A stretch of DNA of 64,000 nt from an uncultured Eubacteriales bacterium. GTDB lineage: Bacteria; Bacillota; Clostridia; Christensenellales; Aristaeellaceae. Where the stretch lies: positions 33,739-97,738 of the forward strand of contig CACYTF010000007.1 in assembly GCA_902777335.1 (NCBI GenBank), given 5' to 3'. Position numbers and translations under genes: made by a program. Positions 1 to 8,118 of the stretch are shown here, one piece after another (the first letter of the stretch is position 1; each line of letters starts with the position of its first letter). The notes beneath the pieces are model-generated. The model was not told where the DNA came from. It worked only from the letters and a program-made list of their open reading frames with translations, and ran no database searches.

Positions 1-17
1 AACTCTGCGCTATCCTC

Positions 18-70
18 CTTGCCTCGCCCCCGTGAGGGGGAGAGGTGCCCGAAGGGCGGAGAGGGGGAAC
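18..70. repeat. Short intergenic GC-rich double hairpin, probably a dispersed repeat
   Basis: Two small hairpins sit back to back: CCCCC-GTGA-GGGGG at 27-40 and GCCC-GAA-GGGC at 47-57, flanked by purine-rich GGAGAG stretches. Nothing here is coding. Elements of this appearance (GGGGGAGAGGTGCC...GGGCGGAGAGGGGG) look to me like a dispersed intergenic repeat of clostridial genomes, but only one copy is visible here, so repeat status is inference. The left part lies near the window edge. Confidence 0.4.
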
Positions 71-121
71 TCCAATCCCACAAGTTTCCGTGATGAGCCA
101 AATATTTCAATTTATGTTCGA

Positions 122-149
122 TTGCATTTTTGGAGATCGCGTGTATAAT
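122..149 (+). promoter_or_regulatory. Sigma-A promoter of the SSB-like gene
   Basis: TTGCAT (122-127), 16-bp spacer, TATAAT (144-149). The predicted start point is near 156, which places the LexA-type box at 159-172 directly over the start of transcription. Confidence 0.6.
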
Positions 150-158
150 ACTATATAA

Positions 159-172
159 CGAACATGTGTTCT
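159..172. promoter_or_regulatory. LexA/DinR (SOS) box
   Basis: CGAACATGTGTTCT matches the Firmicutes LexA consensus CGAACRNRYGTTYC at 13 of 14 positions and is an inverted repeat GAAC-N4-GTTC. It lies about 10 bp downstream of the -10 element, where a bound repressor would block initiation. A half site TGTTCG also occurs just upstream (about 115-120). The position supports SOS control of the gene starting at 260. Confidence 0.7.
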
Positions 173-259
173 ATTTATTATTTCGGGAGGCGATCCTGCA
201 TCACAGGCCGCGGGAATGCATATAAAAGGATAAACACATTTCATAACCGGAGGGATACG

Positions 260-943
260 ATGGAAAATCCAAATAACAGAATCATAGCCGTCGGCCGCCT
301 GGACGGCGAACTGGAACTGAGCCATGAGGTCATGAACGAGCCCTTCTACACGGGCTTCCTGCTGGTCAGGCGGCTGTCCGGCACGGTGGACCGGCTTCCG
401 CTGACCATACCCGGCAAGCTGATGGCGCTGTTGCCCCAGGAACCGGACTGCCAGCTGATGATGACGGGCCAGGTGCGCTCCTACAACAAGGTGATCGACG
501 GCGCGGGCCGGCTGATGGTCACGCTGTTTGCCCAGAGCATCGCGCCCTCGCCGGACAACGACACGCTGAACAAGGTTTCGCTGACCGGGGCGCTGTGCAA
601 GCCGCCGATCTACCGCTCCACGCCCTTTGGCCGGGAGATCTGCGACATGATGCTGGCGGTCAACCGGGCCTTCGGCAAGAGCGACTACATACCCTGCATC
701 GCCTGGGGCCGCAACGCCCAGTACGCCTCCAGGTTTGAGGTGGGCGACCACGTCCGGCTGACGGGGCGGCTGCAGTCCAGGGAGTACCAGAAGCTGCTGG
801 AGAACGGGGAATACCTGTCGAGAAACGCCTACGAGGTGTCCTGCTTCACGCTGGAGAGCGCCGAGGGGAGCCTGTCCGAGGCCTACGGATTTCCCGCCGG
901 CCGCTACGCGCCGGAGCCCGCGGAGCACAGGCGACTGAACTGA
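260..943 (+). CDS. Single-stranded DNA-binding (SSB-like) protein
   Basis: 227 aa. The ATG at 260 is chosen because it follows GGAGGG at the right distance; upstream in-frame codons have no Shine-Dalgarno. Residues about 1-95 and 105-190 look like two OB-fold repeats. The second (LTGALCKPPIYRSTPFG through ACIAWGRNA-like and VRLTGRLQSREYQK) carries the typical SSB pattern: strand 1 'V.L.G.L...P..R.TP.G', 'W...A', then 'G..V.L.GRLQSR.Y'. The usual acidic C-terminal tip (DDDIPF type) of replicative SSB is absent; the protein ends in EHRRLN. This suggests an accessory SSB, possibly for repair, consistent with the LexA box in front. The gene is monocistronic, with its own promoter and terminator. 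Confidence 0.75.
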   Translation: MENPNNRIIAVGRLDGELELSHEVMNEPFYTGFLLVRRLSGTVDRLPLTIPGKLMALLPQEPDCQLMMTGQVRSYNKVIDGAGRLMVTLFAQSIAPSPDNDTLNKVSLTGALCKPPIYRSTPFGREICDMMLAVNRAFGKSDYIPCIAWGRNAQYASRFEVGDHVRLTGRLQSREYQKLLENGEYLSRNAYEVSCFTLESAEGSLSEAYGFPAGRYAPEPAEHRRLN

Positions 944-954
944 ACAGCGCGCAT

Positions 955-990
955 AAGGGGACCGCCAAACGGGCGGGCCCCTTCATTTTT
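955..990 (+). terminator. Rho-independent terminator after the SSB-like gene
   Basis: AAGGGG/CCCCTT and CCGCC/GGCGG arms with one internal A-G mismatch, AAAC-type loop, followed by CATTTTT. Confidence 0.75.
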
Positions 991-1004
991 GGTCGGCTTG
1001 GGCA

Positions 1005-1033
1005 TTGCCATTTCCGGCGGAATGATGTACAAT
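1005..1033 (+). promoter_or_regulatory. Promoter of the C69 dipeptidase gene
   Basis: TTGCCA (1005-1010), 17-bp spacer, TACAAT (1028-1033), about 32 bp before the start codon. Confidence 0.6.
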
Positions 1034-1064
1034 CAATGCAATACGAATCGAAGGGGGAAGAGAG

Positions 1065-2528
1065 ATGTCCTGTACCACCGTATTGGTCGGCAAGAAGGCC
1101 AGCAACGACAATTCCACGATGATCGCGCGCACCGACGACGGCCACTTCGACGTGAAGAAGCTGATCGTCGTGGACCCGAAGAAGCAGCCCCGGAAGTACA
1201 AGAGCGTGATATCGCACCTTGAGGTCGAGCTGCCCGACGACCCCATGCGCTATACCGCCTGCCCCAGCGTGGACCGCAAGAACGGCATATGGGCGGCCAC
1301 CGGCATCAACGCCGCGAACGTGGGCATGACGGCCACGGAGACCATCACCTCCAACCCGCGGGTGCTTGCCGCGGACCCGCTGGTGGAATACAAAAAGGCC
1401 ACGGGCCGGCGGGAGAAGGACACGCCCGGCGGCATCGGCGAGGAGGACATCGTGGTGCTGGTGCTGCCCTACATACGCACCGCGCGCGAGGGCGTCATCC
1501 GGCTGGGCGAGCTGCTGGAGAAGTACGGCACCTATGAGTCCAACGGCATCGCCTTCAACGACGCGGACGAGGTCTGGTGGCTGGAGACCATCGGCGGCCA
1601 CCACTGGATGGCCCGAAGGATCCCGGACGACGCCTGCGCCATCAACCCGAACCAGTTCGGCATGGACGCCTTCGACCTGGACGACGCCTTCGGCGCGCGG
1701 CGCGCGCACCTGTGCTCCGCCGACCTGAGGGAATTCATACGGGACAACCACCTGGACCTGAACCAGGGCGGCGCGTTCAACCCCAGGGACGTGTTCGGCT
1801 CCCGGACGGACATGGACCACATCTACAACACCCCCAGGGCCTGGTTCATGGGCCGATACCTGACGCCCCGCTCCCACCGCTGGGACGGCGAGAACGCGGA
1901 GTTCACGCCGGAGAGCGACGACATACCGTGGGCGCTGGTGCCGGACCGAAAGGTGACCGTGGAGGACGTGAAGTACATGCTGTCCTCCCACTACCAGGGC
2001 ACGCCCTACAACCCTTACACCAGCCAGGACACCGGCAGGCGGGGCATGTACCGCTCCATCGGCATCAACCGCACGGGCGTGACCTCCGTCTGCCAGATTC
2101 GCGGCGACATGCCCGAGGCCATCCGCGGCATAGAGTGGATCTGCTTCTGCTCCACGGCCTTCGACGCGATACTGCCCGTGTACGCCAATGTGGCGGCCAT
2201 GCCGAAGTACTTAAGCCGCGTGACGCTGGACGCCTCCACCGAGAACTTCTACTGGGCCAGCCGCCTGATCGGGGTGCTGGCGGATCACAACTACGCCGCC
2301 TGCGTGCAGCAGATCGAGCGCTACCAGAGCGCGGTGTTCACCAGGGGCCGCCAGCTGCTGCGGGAATACGATAGGCGCATGGCGGAAAGCGGAGACTTTT
2401 CACTGACCGCCGAGGCCAACGAAAAGCTGGCCGAAATGGCGAAGGAGCAGACCGTCGACACGCTGAACAAGGTGCTGCTGAGCGCCAGCGAGAACATGAA
2501 AAACGGGTATAACCGGGCGGACAACTGA
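1065..2528 (+). CDS. C69-family dipeptidase (PepD-like)
   Basis: 487 aa. Family C69 enzymes are Ntn-hydrolases that cleave dipeptides; the nucleophile is an N-terminal cysteine, here Cys3 in MSCTTVLVGKKAS, followed by the family's 'NSTMIARTDDG' segment. No signal peptide is present, so the enzyme is expected in the cytosol with self-exposure of the cysteine after removal of two residues. Further family blocks include 'DEVWWLETIGGHHW' (about 164-177) and 'YNTPRAWFMGRYL' (about 254-266). Length fits the family. GGGGGAAGAG precedes the ATG. It is monocistronic between its own promoter and a strong hairpin. Substrate range cannot be read from sequence. Confidence 0.88.
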   Translation: MSCTTVLVGKKASNDNSTMIARTDDGHFDVKKLIVVDPKKQPRKYKSVISHLEVELPDDPMRYTACPSVDRKNGIWAATGINAANVGMTATETITSNPRVLAADPLVEYKKATGRREKDTPGGIGEEDIVVLVLPYIRTAREGVIRLGELLEKYGTYESNGIAFNDADEVWWLETIGGHHWMARRIPDDACAINPNQFGMDAFDLDDAFGARRAHLCSADLREFIRDNHLDLNQGGAFNPRDVFGSRTDMDHIYNTPRAWFMGRYLTPRSHRWDGENAEFTPESDDIPWALVPDRKVTVEDVKYMLSSHYQGTPYNPYTSQDTGRRGMYRSIGINRTGVTSVCQIRGDMPEAIRGIEWICFCSTAFDAILPVYANVAAMPKYLSRVTLDASTENFYWASRLIGVLADHNYAACVQQIERYQSAVFTRGRQLLREYDRRMAESGDFSLTAEANEKLAEMAKEQTVDTLNKVLLSASENMKNGYNRADN

Positions 2529-2532
2529 AAAT

Positions 2533-2571
2533 ATGCGCCAAAGGACGGCTTTTCGCCGTCCTTTGGCGCAT
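2533..2571 (+). terminator. Terminator hairpin after the dipeptidase gene
   Basis: A perfect stem of about 16-17 bp (TGCGCCAAAGGACGGC and its complement) closes a TTTTC loop. There is no U-run after it, so efficiency on the plus strand is uncertain. Confidence 0.6.
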
Positions 2572-2578
2572 CACGCAC

Positions 2579-2606
2579 TTGAAATTTGACAAAATTATGT
2601 TATACT
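2579..2606 (+). promoter_or_regulatory. Promoter of the PfkB/Ktr operon
   Basis: TTGAAA (2579-2584), 16-bp spacer, TATACT (2601-2606). A TTGACA at 2586 is also present but lies only 9 bp from the -10 hexamer. Confidence 0.5.
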
Positions 2607-2655
2607 ATACAGACTGGAGTGTCGGCTTGATCTCAGAGCGCGGAGGGCAAGGGCT

Positions 2656-2871
2656 GTGACGATTGCGCAGAAGGTCATACTGGGCGTGCTGCTGGTGGCC
2701 GGCGCGCTGTGCCTGATCGTGGGCTTTACACTGATGCACCATATCGGCGGCTTTATCCAGACGGTGGAGGAGGAGGCGCGCGAGGAAGAGAAGAAGCGCG
2801 CCGAGGAGGAGCGCCAGCGCGCGGAAGCCTCCGCCGGCGAAAACCACAAACAGACAGGAGCAGAGCAATGA
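2656..2871 (+). CDS. Small single-pass membrane protein with charged tail
   Basis: 71 aa, GTG start preceded by GGAGGG. Residues about 6-28 form one hydrophobic helix (VILGVLLVAGALCLIVGF). The remainder (35-60) is an extremely Glu/Lys/Arg-rich helix (EEEAREEEKKRAEEERQ) likely to form a coiled coil or electrostatic tail. The stop overlaps the next start (ATGA), so it is translationally coupled to the PfkB kinase. I do not recognise a family. First gene of a four-gene operon with a sugar kinase and the KtrB/KtrA potassium system. Confidence 0.6.
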   Translation: MTIAQKVILGVLLVAGALCLIVGFTLMHHIGGFIQTVEEEAREEEKKRAEEERQRAEASAGENHKQTGAEQ

Positions 2872-3797
2872 TCACATCCGTTTCCCTGAATCCCAGCATC
2901 GACCGCGTACTGACGGTCGAGAGCTTCATGCCCGGCGGGCTGAACCGGGTCGTGGCAAAGAGCGACGTGGCCGCGGGCAAGGGCGTCAACGTGGCGCTGA
3001 CGGTGTCCGGGCTCGGCCTGGATTCCGAGTGCATCGGCTTTATGTACCAGGACGGCGGGCCGCTCTTCGAGAAGCGCCTGATGATGAATTCCACGCCCTA
3101 CGACTTTATCTGGTGCGGCGGCAGCGTCCGAATGAACATCAAGGTGTTCGACCGGTCCACCGGCGTCATCACGGAGCTGAACGAATCCGGTATGAACGTG
3201 GACGAGGCGTCCCTTTCCAAAATGGTCGACATGGTGGTGGGGCACGCCGAGAACAGCGACTACCTGATCCTGTCCGGGTCGGTGCCGCCGGGCTGCCCTC
3301 AGGACTTCTACAAGACGCTGATCAACGCGGTGGAGGGCCTGGGGTGCCGCTGCGTGCTGGACGCCGATGGCGAGCGCCTGAAGTACGGCCTGGAGGCCAG
3401 GCCCTTCATGATCAAGCCCAACCGCTACGAGCTGGAGACGATGATGGGCGCCCGCCTGGAGAGCATACCGGCGCTCAAGAAGGCGGCCCTGGGCTTCATC
3501 GACAAGGGCGTCGAGGTGGTGGCCGTGTCCCTGGGCGCCGGCGGGGCGCTGATCACCAACGGGGATGAGACCCTGTTCGCGCCGCGGATGAACATCGAAG
3601 TGAAGGGCACCGTGGGCGCCGGCGACGCGATGGTGGCCGGCCTGGCGGCGGGCTTCATGGCCGAGCACGACCTGGAGCAGGCCTTCCGAATGGGCGTGGC
3701 CTGCGCCAGCACCCGCTGCGTCACGGAGGGCTACAGGACCATCGACAAGACCGTCTACAAGGCCTTCATGGAAATGGTGAAGATCGAGAGGGTATAG
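2868..3797 (+). CDS. 1-phosphofructokinase-type PfkB sugar-phosphate kinase
   Basis: 309 aa; ATG at 2868 overlaps the preceding stop and follows a GGAG site. PfkB/ribokinase fold: N-terminal 'SLNPSIDRVLTV' and 'AAGKGVNVA' (substrate-binding GG-type motif) and C-terminal 'GTVGAGDAMVAG', with the catalytic Asp of GAGD. The pattern matches the FruK/LacC branch, which phosphorylates fructose 1-phosphate or tagatose 6-phosphate. No fructose PTS or deoR regulator is nearby, so the substrate is not fixed by context. The stop lies 3 bp before ktrB, an unusual partnership of a glycolytic-type kinase with potassium uptake genes. Confidence 0.8.
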   Translation: MITSVSLNPSIDRVLTVESFMPGGLNRVVAKSDVAAGKGVNVALTVSGLGLDSECIGFMYQDGGPLFEKRLMMNSTPYDFIWCGGSVRMNIKVFDRSTGVITELNESGMNVDEASLSKMVDMVVGHAENSDYLILSGSVPPGCPQDFYKTLINAVEGLGCRCVLDADGERLKYGLEARPFMIKPNRYELETMMGARLESIPALKKAALGFIDKGVEVVAVSLGAGGALITNGDETLFAPRMNIEVKGTVGAGDAMVAGLAAGFMAEHDLEQAFRMGVACASTRCVTEGYRTIDKTVYKAFMEMVKIERV

Positions 3798-3800
3798 GCC

Positions 3801-5231
3801 GTGCTTTCAGATTGGAAGGGCCCCTCTTCGATCCGGGAGAAGGGGCGAAACAAAAACCGACGTCGGTTTATTACACAGTTCATACAGAACCTGTACAGGC
3901 TTGCGGGCTTCAACGCGCTGCCGCTGATCGCCTTTGGCTTCATCGGCATCATACTGATCGGAAGCCTGCTGCTCACCCTTCCGGTGGCCTCCGCCTCTTC
4001 GCAAAGGATCCCCTGGTTCGACGCGCTGTTCACATCGACCTCCGCGGTCTGCGTGACGGGCCTTGTGGTGCGGGACACCGGCACCGCCTATTCCACCTTC
4101 GGCCACGTGGTGCTGCTCATACTGATACAGCTCGGCGGGCTCGGGTTCATGACCTTCGCCACGATGATCTTCCGGGCGATGGGCCGGGCCTTTTCCATGC
4201 GCGAGCGCATGATACTGCGCGAATCGATGAACGAGGACGACATCGGCGGCATGGTGCAGCTGGTGACGTGGGTGGCCCGCAGCGCCTTTACGGTGGAGCT
4301 CATCGGCGCGGCACTGTTTTCGATACGGCTGATACCGATCTACGGGCCGGCGCGGGGCGCGTTCTATTCGCTGTTTCACGCGGTGTCGGCCTTTTGCAAC
4401 GCGGGCTTTGACCTGTTCGGCGGCGGCAGGAGCATGACGGGCTTCTCCGGGGACCTGCTGATCAATTTCACGGCCATCGCCATGGTGGTCACGGGCGGCC
4501 TGGGCTTCGGCGCGCTGTCGGACATACTGAAAAAGCGCCGCTTCCGGCGCCTGCGCCTGAACACGAAGCTGGTGCTGGTCACCTACGGCGCGCTGCTGGT
4601 GGGCGGCTTTTTCATGGTGCTGGCGCTGGAGTGGAACAACCCGGACACGCTGGGCGGCCTCAGCCTGCCGGACAAGCTGCTGGCCGCGCTGTTTCAGTCC
4701 GTGACGCTGCGCACCGCCGGCTTCAACACCATCGACCAGGCGGCCCTGCGGGATTCGACCAAGCTGATCGGCGGCATTCTGATGATGGTGGGCTGCGCAC
4801 CGGCCTCCACGGGCGGCGGCATCAAGGTGACCACGCTGGCCATCATGGTGCTCACCGTGCGCATGATCGCCCGGGGCGAGAGCTGCATCGTGGTGTTTGA
4901 GCGGCGCATCGACCGCGCGCTGATCCAGCGGACGGTGGCCATCGTGTGCATCGCCGTGGCGGTGGCGGTGGTAGACGTGTGCGCGCTGTCGCTGCTTCAG
5001 CCGCAGTACGCCTTCCTGGACCTGTACTACGAGTGCGTTTCCGCGGTGGGCACCGTGGGCATATCCGCCGTGGGCACATCGAACCTGGGCACCGTGGCGC
5101 GGATGCTGATCATCATCACCATGTTCATCGGGCGCATCGGGCCCCTGTCCATGGCGCTGCTGTTCACCCGCCGGCAGAGCCACGCGAAGGAGCTGCTGCG
5201 CTACCCGGAGGAGCGCGTGATGATCGGCTGA
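3801..5231 (+). CDS. ktrB: Potassium uptake channel subunit, TrkH/KtrB family
   Basis: 476 aa, GTG start with GAGAGGG upstream. Integral membrane protein with four M1-P-M2 repeats; the four pore-loop segments are visible as STSAVCVTGL, FCNAGFDLF, RTAGFNTID and VGTVGISAVG, each with the conserved selectivity-filter glycine. This family admits K+ (often Na+-coupled) under control of an RCK-domain partner, here encoded next door (ktrA at 5262). The N-terminal 35 residues are basic and cytosolic. The operon position behind a sugar kinase is odd. K+ transport in Firmicutes is commonly regulated by c-di-AMP; the phosphodiesterase gene pgpH is elsewhere in this window. Confidence 0.9.
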   Translation: MLSDWKGPSSIREKGRNKNRRRFITQFIQNLYRLAGFNALPLIAFGFIGIILIGSLLLTLPVASASSQRIPWFDALFTSTSAVCVTGLVVRDTGTAYSTFGHVVLLILIQLGGLGFMTFATMIFRAMGRAFSMRERMILRESMNEDDIGGMVQLVTWVARSAFTVELIGAALFSIRLIPIYGPARGAFYSLFHAVSAFCNAGFDLFGGGRSMTGFSGDLLINFTAIAMVVTGGLGFGALSDILKKRRFRRLRLNTKLVLVTYGALLVGGFFMVLALEWNNPDTLGGLSLPDKLLAALFQSVTLRTAGFNTIDQAALRDSTKLIGGILMMVGCAPASTGGGIKVTTLAIMVLTVRMIARGESCIVVFERRIDRALIQRTVAIVCIAVAVAVVDVCALSLLQPQYAFLDLYYECVSAVGTVGISAVGTSNLGTVARMLIIITMFIGRIGPLSMALLFTRRQSHAKELLRYPEERVMIG

Positions 5232-5261
5232 CGTACCGACAACACTTTGGAGGACGATTCA

Positions 5262-5921
5262 ATGAGCAAGAGCAAGCGCGAAAAACAGTATATCGTGGTG
5301 GGGCTGGGCCGCTTCGGGCGCGCCATCGCAGAGACCCTGTGCAGCGACGGCGCGGAGGTGCTGGGCGTGGACCGGCGCATGGACCTGGTGGAGGAGATGC
5401 GCGACGTGCTGACCCACACCATACAGATGGACGCCATGGACCGCTCCGCCCTGGAGGCCCTCGGCATAGAGGACTTCGACGTGGCCTTTGTCACCATGGG
5501 CTCGGACATCCGCGCCAGCGGCACCATCGTGCTGTTGCTGAAGGAGCTGGGGGCCCGGCGCATCATCGCCAAGGCCCACGACGAGTTCCACGGAAGAATG
5601 CTGGAAAAGCTCGGCGCGGACCAGGTTTTGTTCCCGGAGCGGGACATGGGGCGGCGCGTGGCGCATAATCTTGTATCGGGCAACATCATAGACTATCTGG
5701 AGCTGTCCTCGAAGTACTCGATGGCGGAGATCCGGCCGAAGAAGGAATGGGTGGGGCACACGCTGAAGGAGCTGGCCATGCGCAGCCGTCTGGGCATCAA
5801 CGTGGTGGCCATCCGCAATGGCGAGGCCCTGAACGGCATGCCGCAGCCGGACGACGTGATCCGGGAGGACGACGTGATACTGGTGGTCACCAGCGAGGAA
5901 ACGCTGAGCAAGCTGAGCTGA
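5262..5921 (+). CDS. ktrA: Potassium uptake regulatory subunit, TrkA/KtrA family
   Basis: 219 aa. The ATG at 5262 has GGAGG 8 nt upstream; the TTG at 5247 is part of that site and not the start. Residues 8-135 form an RCK_N (Rossmann) domain with the nucleotide-binding GLGRFGRAIA motif and acidic residue at the end of strand 2 (VLGVDRR). Residues 140-219 form RCK_C, with the 'VVAIRNGEAL...PDDVIREDDVILVV' pattern; in characterised KtrA this domain binds c-di-AMP. Cytosolic octameric ring gating KtrB. Last clear member of the operon beginning at 2656. Confidence 0.9.
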   Translation: MSKSKREKQYIVVGLGRFGRAIAETLCSDGAEVLGVDRRMDLVEEMRDVLTHTIQMDAMDRSALEALGIEDFDVAFVTMGSDIRASGTIVLLLKELGARRIIAKAHDEFHGRMLEKLGADQVLFPERDMGRRVAHNLVSGNIIDYLELSSKYSMAEIRPKKEWVGHTLKELAMRSRLGINVVAIRNGEALNGMPQPDDVIREDDVILVVTSEETLSKLS

Positions 5922-5966
5922 CGGGCGGCGCCTCTGCCGTCCGCGGGACGGGAGGGGTGCGGCGAT

Positions 5967-6578
5967 ATGCACGCGTTGGGGTGCCTTATAATCGAAGATT
6001 TCACGGCCGGAGCGGGTATGCCTTCCGGCCGCGACCTTTTGCGCCGGCTGCAATCTGACGGCACGGAGGCGCGCGCGTTTGCCCGGGGCGCGGGGGAGGC
6101 CATTTGGCCGGCGCTTCAGACGGCGCTTCAGCAGGTGCGCGCGGCGCATGGCGGCGCCGGCATCGCGGCCGTGGGCAGCGGCTGCGCCGCCGCGCTGGCG
6201 CTGGCCGAGCAGCTGCCGGTGGACCGGCTGGCGCTGCTCTTTCCCCGGCGGGCCGCGGGCCTGCGCGCTGCCGGCGGCGCGGAGCTTTGGCGCCAGGTGG
6301 GGCGGCTGGAGCGCTACGCGCTGATGAATTTGCCGCTGTGCGTGTCCGAGATCCTGATGGTCTGCCGCGCCAAAAGCGGGTATGCCCGCCGCCTTCGCGC
6401 CTGCGGCCTGCGGGCCAACAGCCGGCTCATCGAGCTGTGCATTCCCCCTGAGAAAGAGTTAAAATTCATTGAAGATTCTCAAAATGGCCTGAATTCGGCA
6501 CTTTCGGGTTTTCTGAGAACCGGAGATTTGCCAAAATCGCTTGCGGAAAATCCTGAAATGTGTATAATATATGGGTAA
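5967..6578 (+). CDS. Hypothetical protein, Ala/Arg/Leu-rich
   Basis: 203 aa, ATG with GGGAGGGG a little far upstream. I do not recognise a family. Residues 1-160 are GC-rich in codon use and contain hydrophobic stretches (IAAVGSGCAAALALA, about 65-79) in a possible Rossmann-like alpha/beta pattern. The last about 45 residues (from 'EKELKFIEDSQNG') use AT-rich codons unlike the rest and overlap the promoter of the next gene, so the coding region may have lost its original stop and now runs into regulatory DNA. It lies 45 bp after ktrA on the same strand and may be the operon's last gene. Confidence 0.45.
   Translation: MHALGCLIIEDFTAGAGMPSGRDLLRRLQSDGTEARAFARGAGEAIWPALQTALQQVRAAHGGAGIAAVGSGCAAALALAEQLPVDRLALLFPRRAAGLRAAGGAELWRQVGRLERYALMNLPLCVSEILMVCRAKSGYARRLRACGLRANSRLIELCIPPEKELKFIEDSQNGLNSALSGFLRTGDLPKSLAENPEMCIIYG
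6541..6568 (+). promoter_or_regulatory. Promoter of the PrsA-like gene
   Basis: TTGCGG (6541-6546), 16-bp spacer, TATAAT (6563-6568). It lies inside the 3' end of the preceding hypothetical gene. Confidence 0.6.
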
Positions 6579-6623
6579 GTTTATTTTAGGGTGGTATCGC
6601 CCCGGATTGAGAGGAAGAGAGTT

Positions 6624-8054
6624 ATGAGAAACACGCTTGTGCGGCTGACCGGCCTGCTGATCGTCCTGACGCTGGTGATGACCGGATGCAATCTGATCGC
6701 CATCGATCCGATGATGCAGTTGGATGAGGACTTTGCCGCGCTGAAGAAACAGTATTCCGGCACCGTGGCCAGCTACGACGGCGGCCAGATAACCCAGGAA
6801 GACGTCATGGCCAGCTTTACCGGTCAGTATTCCTATATGAGCCAGCTGTACAGCATGTACGGCATGAGCATGAACGCCAGCACGGTCTCCGACATCCAGA
6901 AGGCCGTGGTGGAGGACGCTGTGAAGAACGTGGCCGTGGCCAAGCAGATCGAGTCCCGCGGCCTGAAGCTGAGCGACGAGAAGCTGGCCGAAGTGCAGTC
7001 CGAGGCGGACGAGCACTATCAAGAGGCCTACGACTCGGTGTATCCCAACACCAAGGGCGACACCGAGGCGGAGCGCGCCCGCAGGACCGAGTACCAGCTG
7101 GCGGTCAACGGCTACACGAAGGAAGCGCTGTACAACATGGAGCTGGCCGCGGCCAACAGCGAGCTGGTCGAGCAGGCCGTGCGCGATGAGATCACCGAGG
7201 TCGAGGACATACAGGCCGCCTACGACGCGAAGGTGGCGGAGGACGAGGAGGAATACGCCAGCGCGCTCGGCAGCTTCGAGTCCGCCATGACCTCCGACGA
7301 CGAGGTCGTCGCCTGGATGCCCGAGGGCTATCGCACCGTGAAGCACATCCTGATCAAGCCCGAGAGCGACGTGCTGACGGCCGTCACCGACGCGCGCCTG
7401 GCCTACAGGAACGCCCAGGACAACCTGGATAAGCTGAAGCACGAGCTGGATACCCTGAACAACGCCGACACCGCGGCGGAGGGCACCGAGGAAGCGGAGG
7501 AAGCCGAAGCCGAGGCCACCGAAGCCCCGACCCGTACCGCCGAGCAGATCCAGGCGGACATCGACGCCGCCGAGAAGGAGATCGAGCCGCTGAAGGCCGC
7601 CATGGAGAAGGCCGAGGCCGATTGCCTGGCCTCCGTGCAGGACAAGCTGGATGAGATCTACGCCAAGATCGACGCGGGCGAGGATTTCGCGAGCCTGATC
7701 GAAGCCTACGGCGAGGACCCCGGCATGAAGAACGAGCCCACCAAGACCCGCGGCTACTACGTGAGCGCCAATTCCTCCAACTGGGACAGCATGTTCACCG
7801 ACGGCGCCATGTCCCTGGCGAAGGTCGGCGACGTGACGCGCACGCCGGTCATCGGCAGCAGCGGCATTCACATCATCCGCTATGAGTCCGACGTGACGCC
7901 CGGCGCCGTGCCGCTGGACGAGATCCGCGACAAGCTGTATGAGGAGACCCTCGAGAAGCTGAAAACCGATCACTACAACAGCGAGCTCGAGTCCTGGATC
8001 TCGGCGCTGAACCCGAAGTACGACCTCAGCGCCTTCAAGCTCACCCAGGAATGA
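6624..8054 (+). CDS. PrsA/SurA-like foldase lipoprotein (peptidyl-prolyl isomerase)
   Basis: 476 aa. ATG at 6624 follows GAGGAAGAGAG; it begins a lipoprotein signal peptide with lipobox VMTGC (Cys around residue 22). Residues 45-215 resemble the SurA/PrsA N-terminal helical chaperone region. 'YRTVKHILIKPES' (about 235) opens a parvulin PPIC domain. The domain is interrupted by a long Glu/Ala-rich coiled-coil insert (about 265-345, AEGTEEAEEAEAEATEAPT) before it resumes at 'DKLDEIYAKIDAGEDFASL...GIHIIRYE'. PrsA-type proteins fold secreted proteins on the outer face of the membrane. The insert in the PPIase domain is unusual in length. Monocistronic with a strong terminator. Confidence 0.82.
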   Translation: MRNTLVRLTGLLIVLTLVMTGCNLIAIDPMMQLDEDFAALKKQYSGTVASYDGGQITQEDVMASFTGQYSYMSQLYSMYGMSMNASTVSDIQKAVVEDAVKNVAVAKQIESRGLKLSDEKLAEVQSEADEHYQEAYDSVYPNTKGDTEAERARRTEYQLAVNGYTKEALYNMELAAANSELVEQAVRDEITEVEDIQAAYDAKVAEDEEEYASALGSFESAMTSDDEVVAWMPEGYRTVKHILIKPESDVLTAVTDARLAYRNAQDNLDKLKHELDTLNNADTAAEGTEEAEEAEAEATEAPTRTAEQIQADIDAAEKEIEPLKAAMEKAEADCLASVQDKLDEIYAKIDAGEDFASLIEAYGEDPGMKNEPTKTRGYYVSANSSNWDSMFTDGAMSLAKVGDVTRTPVIGSSGIHIIRYESDVTPGAVPLDEIRDKLYEETLEKLKTDHYNSELESWISALNPKYDLSAFKLTQE

Positions 8055-8064
8055 TCCCAAATTC

Positions 8065-8108
8065 CACACAAACGGACAGCCGCCAAAGGGCGGCTGTCCG
8101 TTTGTGTG
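8065..8108. terminator. Bidirectional terminator between convergent genes
   Basis: Perfect 20-bp stem (CACACAAACGGACAGCCGCC and its complement) closing an AAAG loop. The plus-strand PrsA-like gene (ends 8054) and minus-strand GerMN gene (ends 8119) converge on it. U-rich stretches are contained in the stem ends. Confidence 0.8.
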
Positions 8109-8118
8109 CGTGGGGGGG

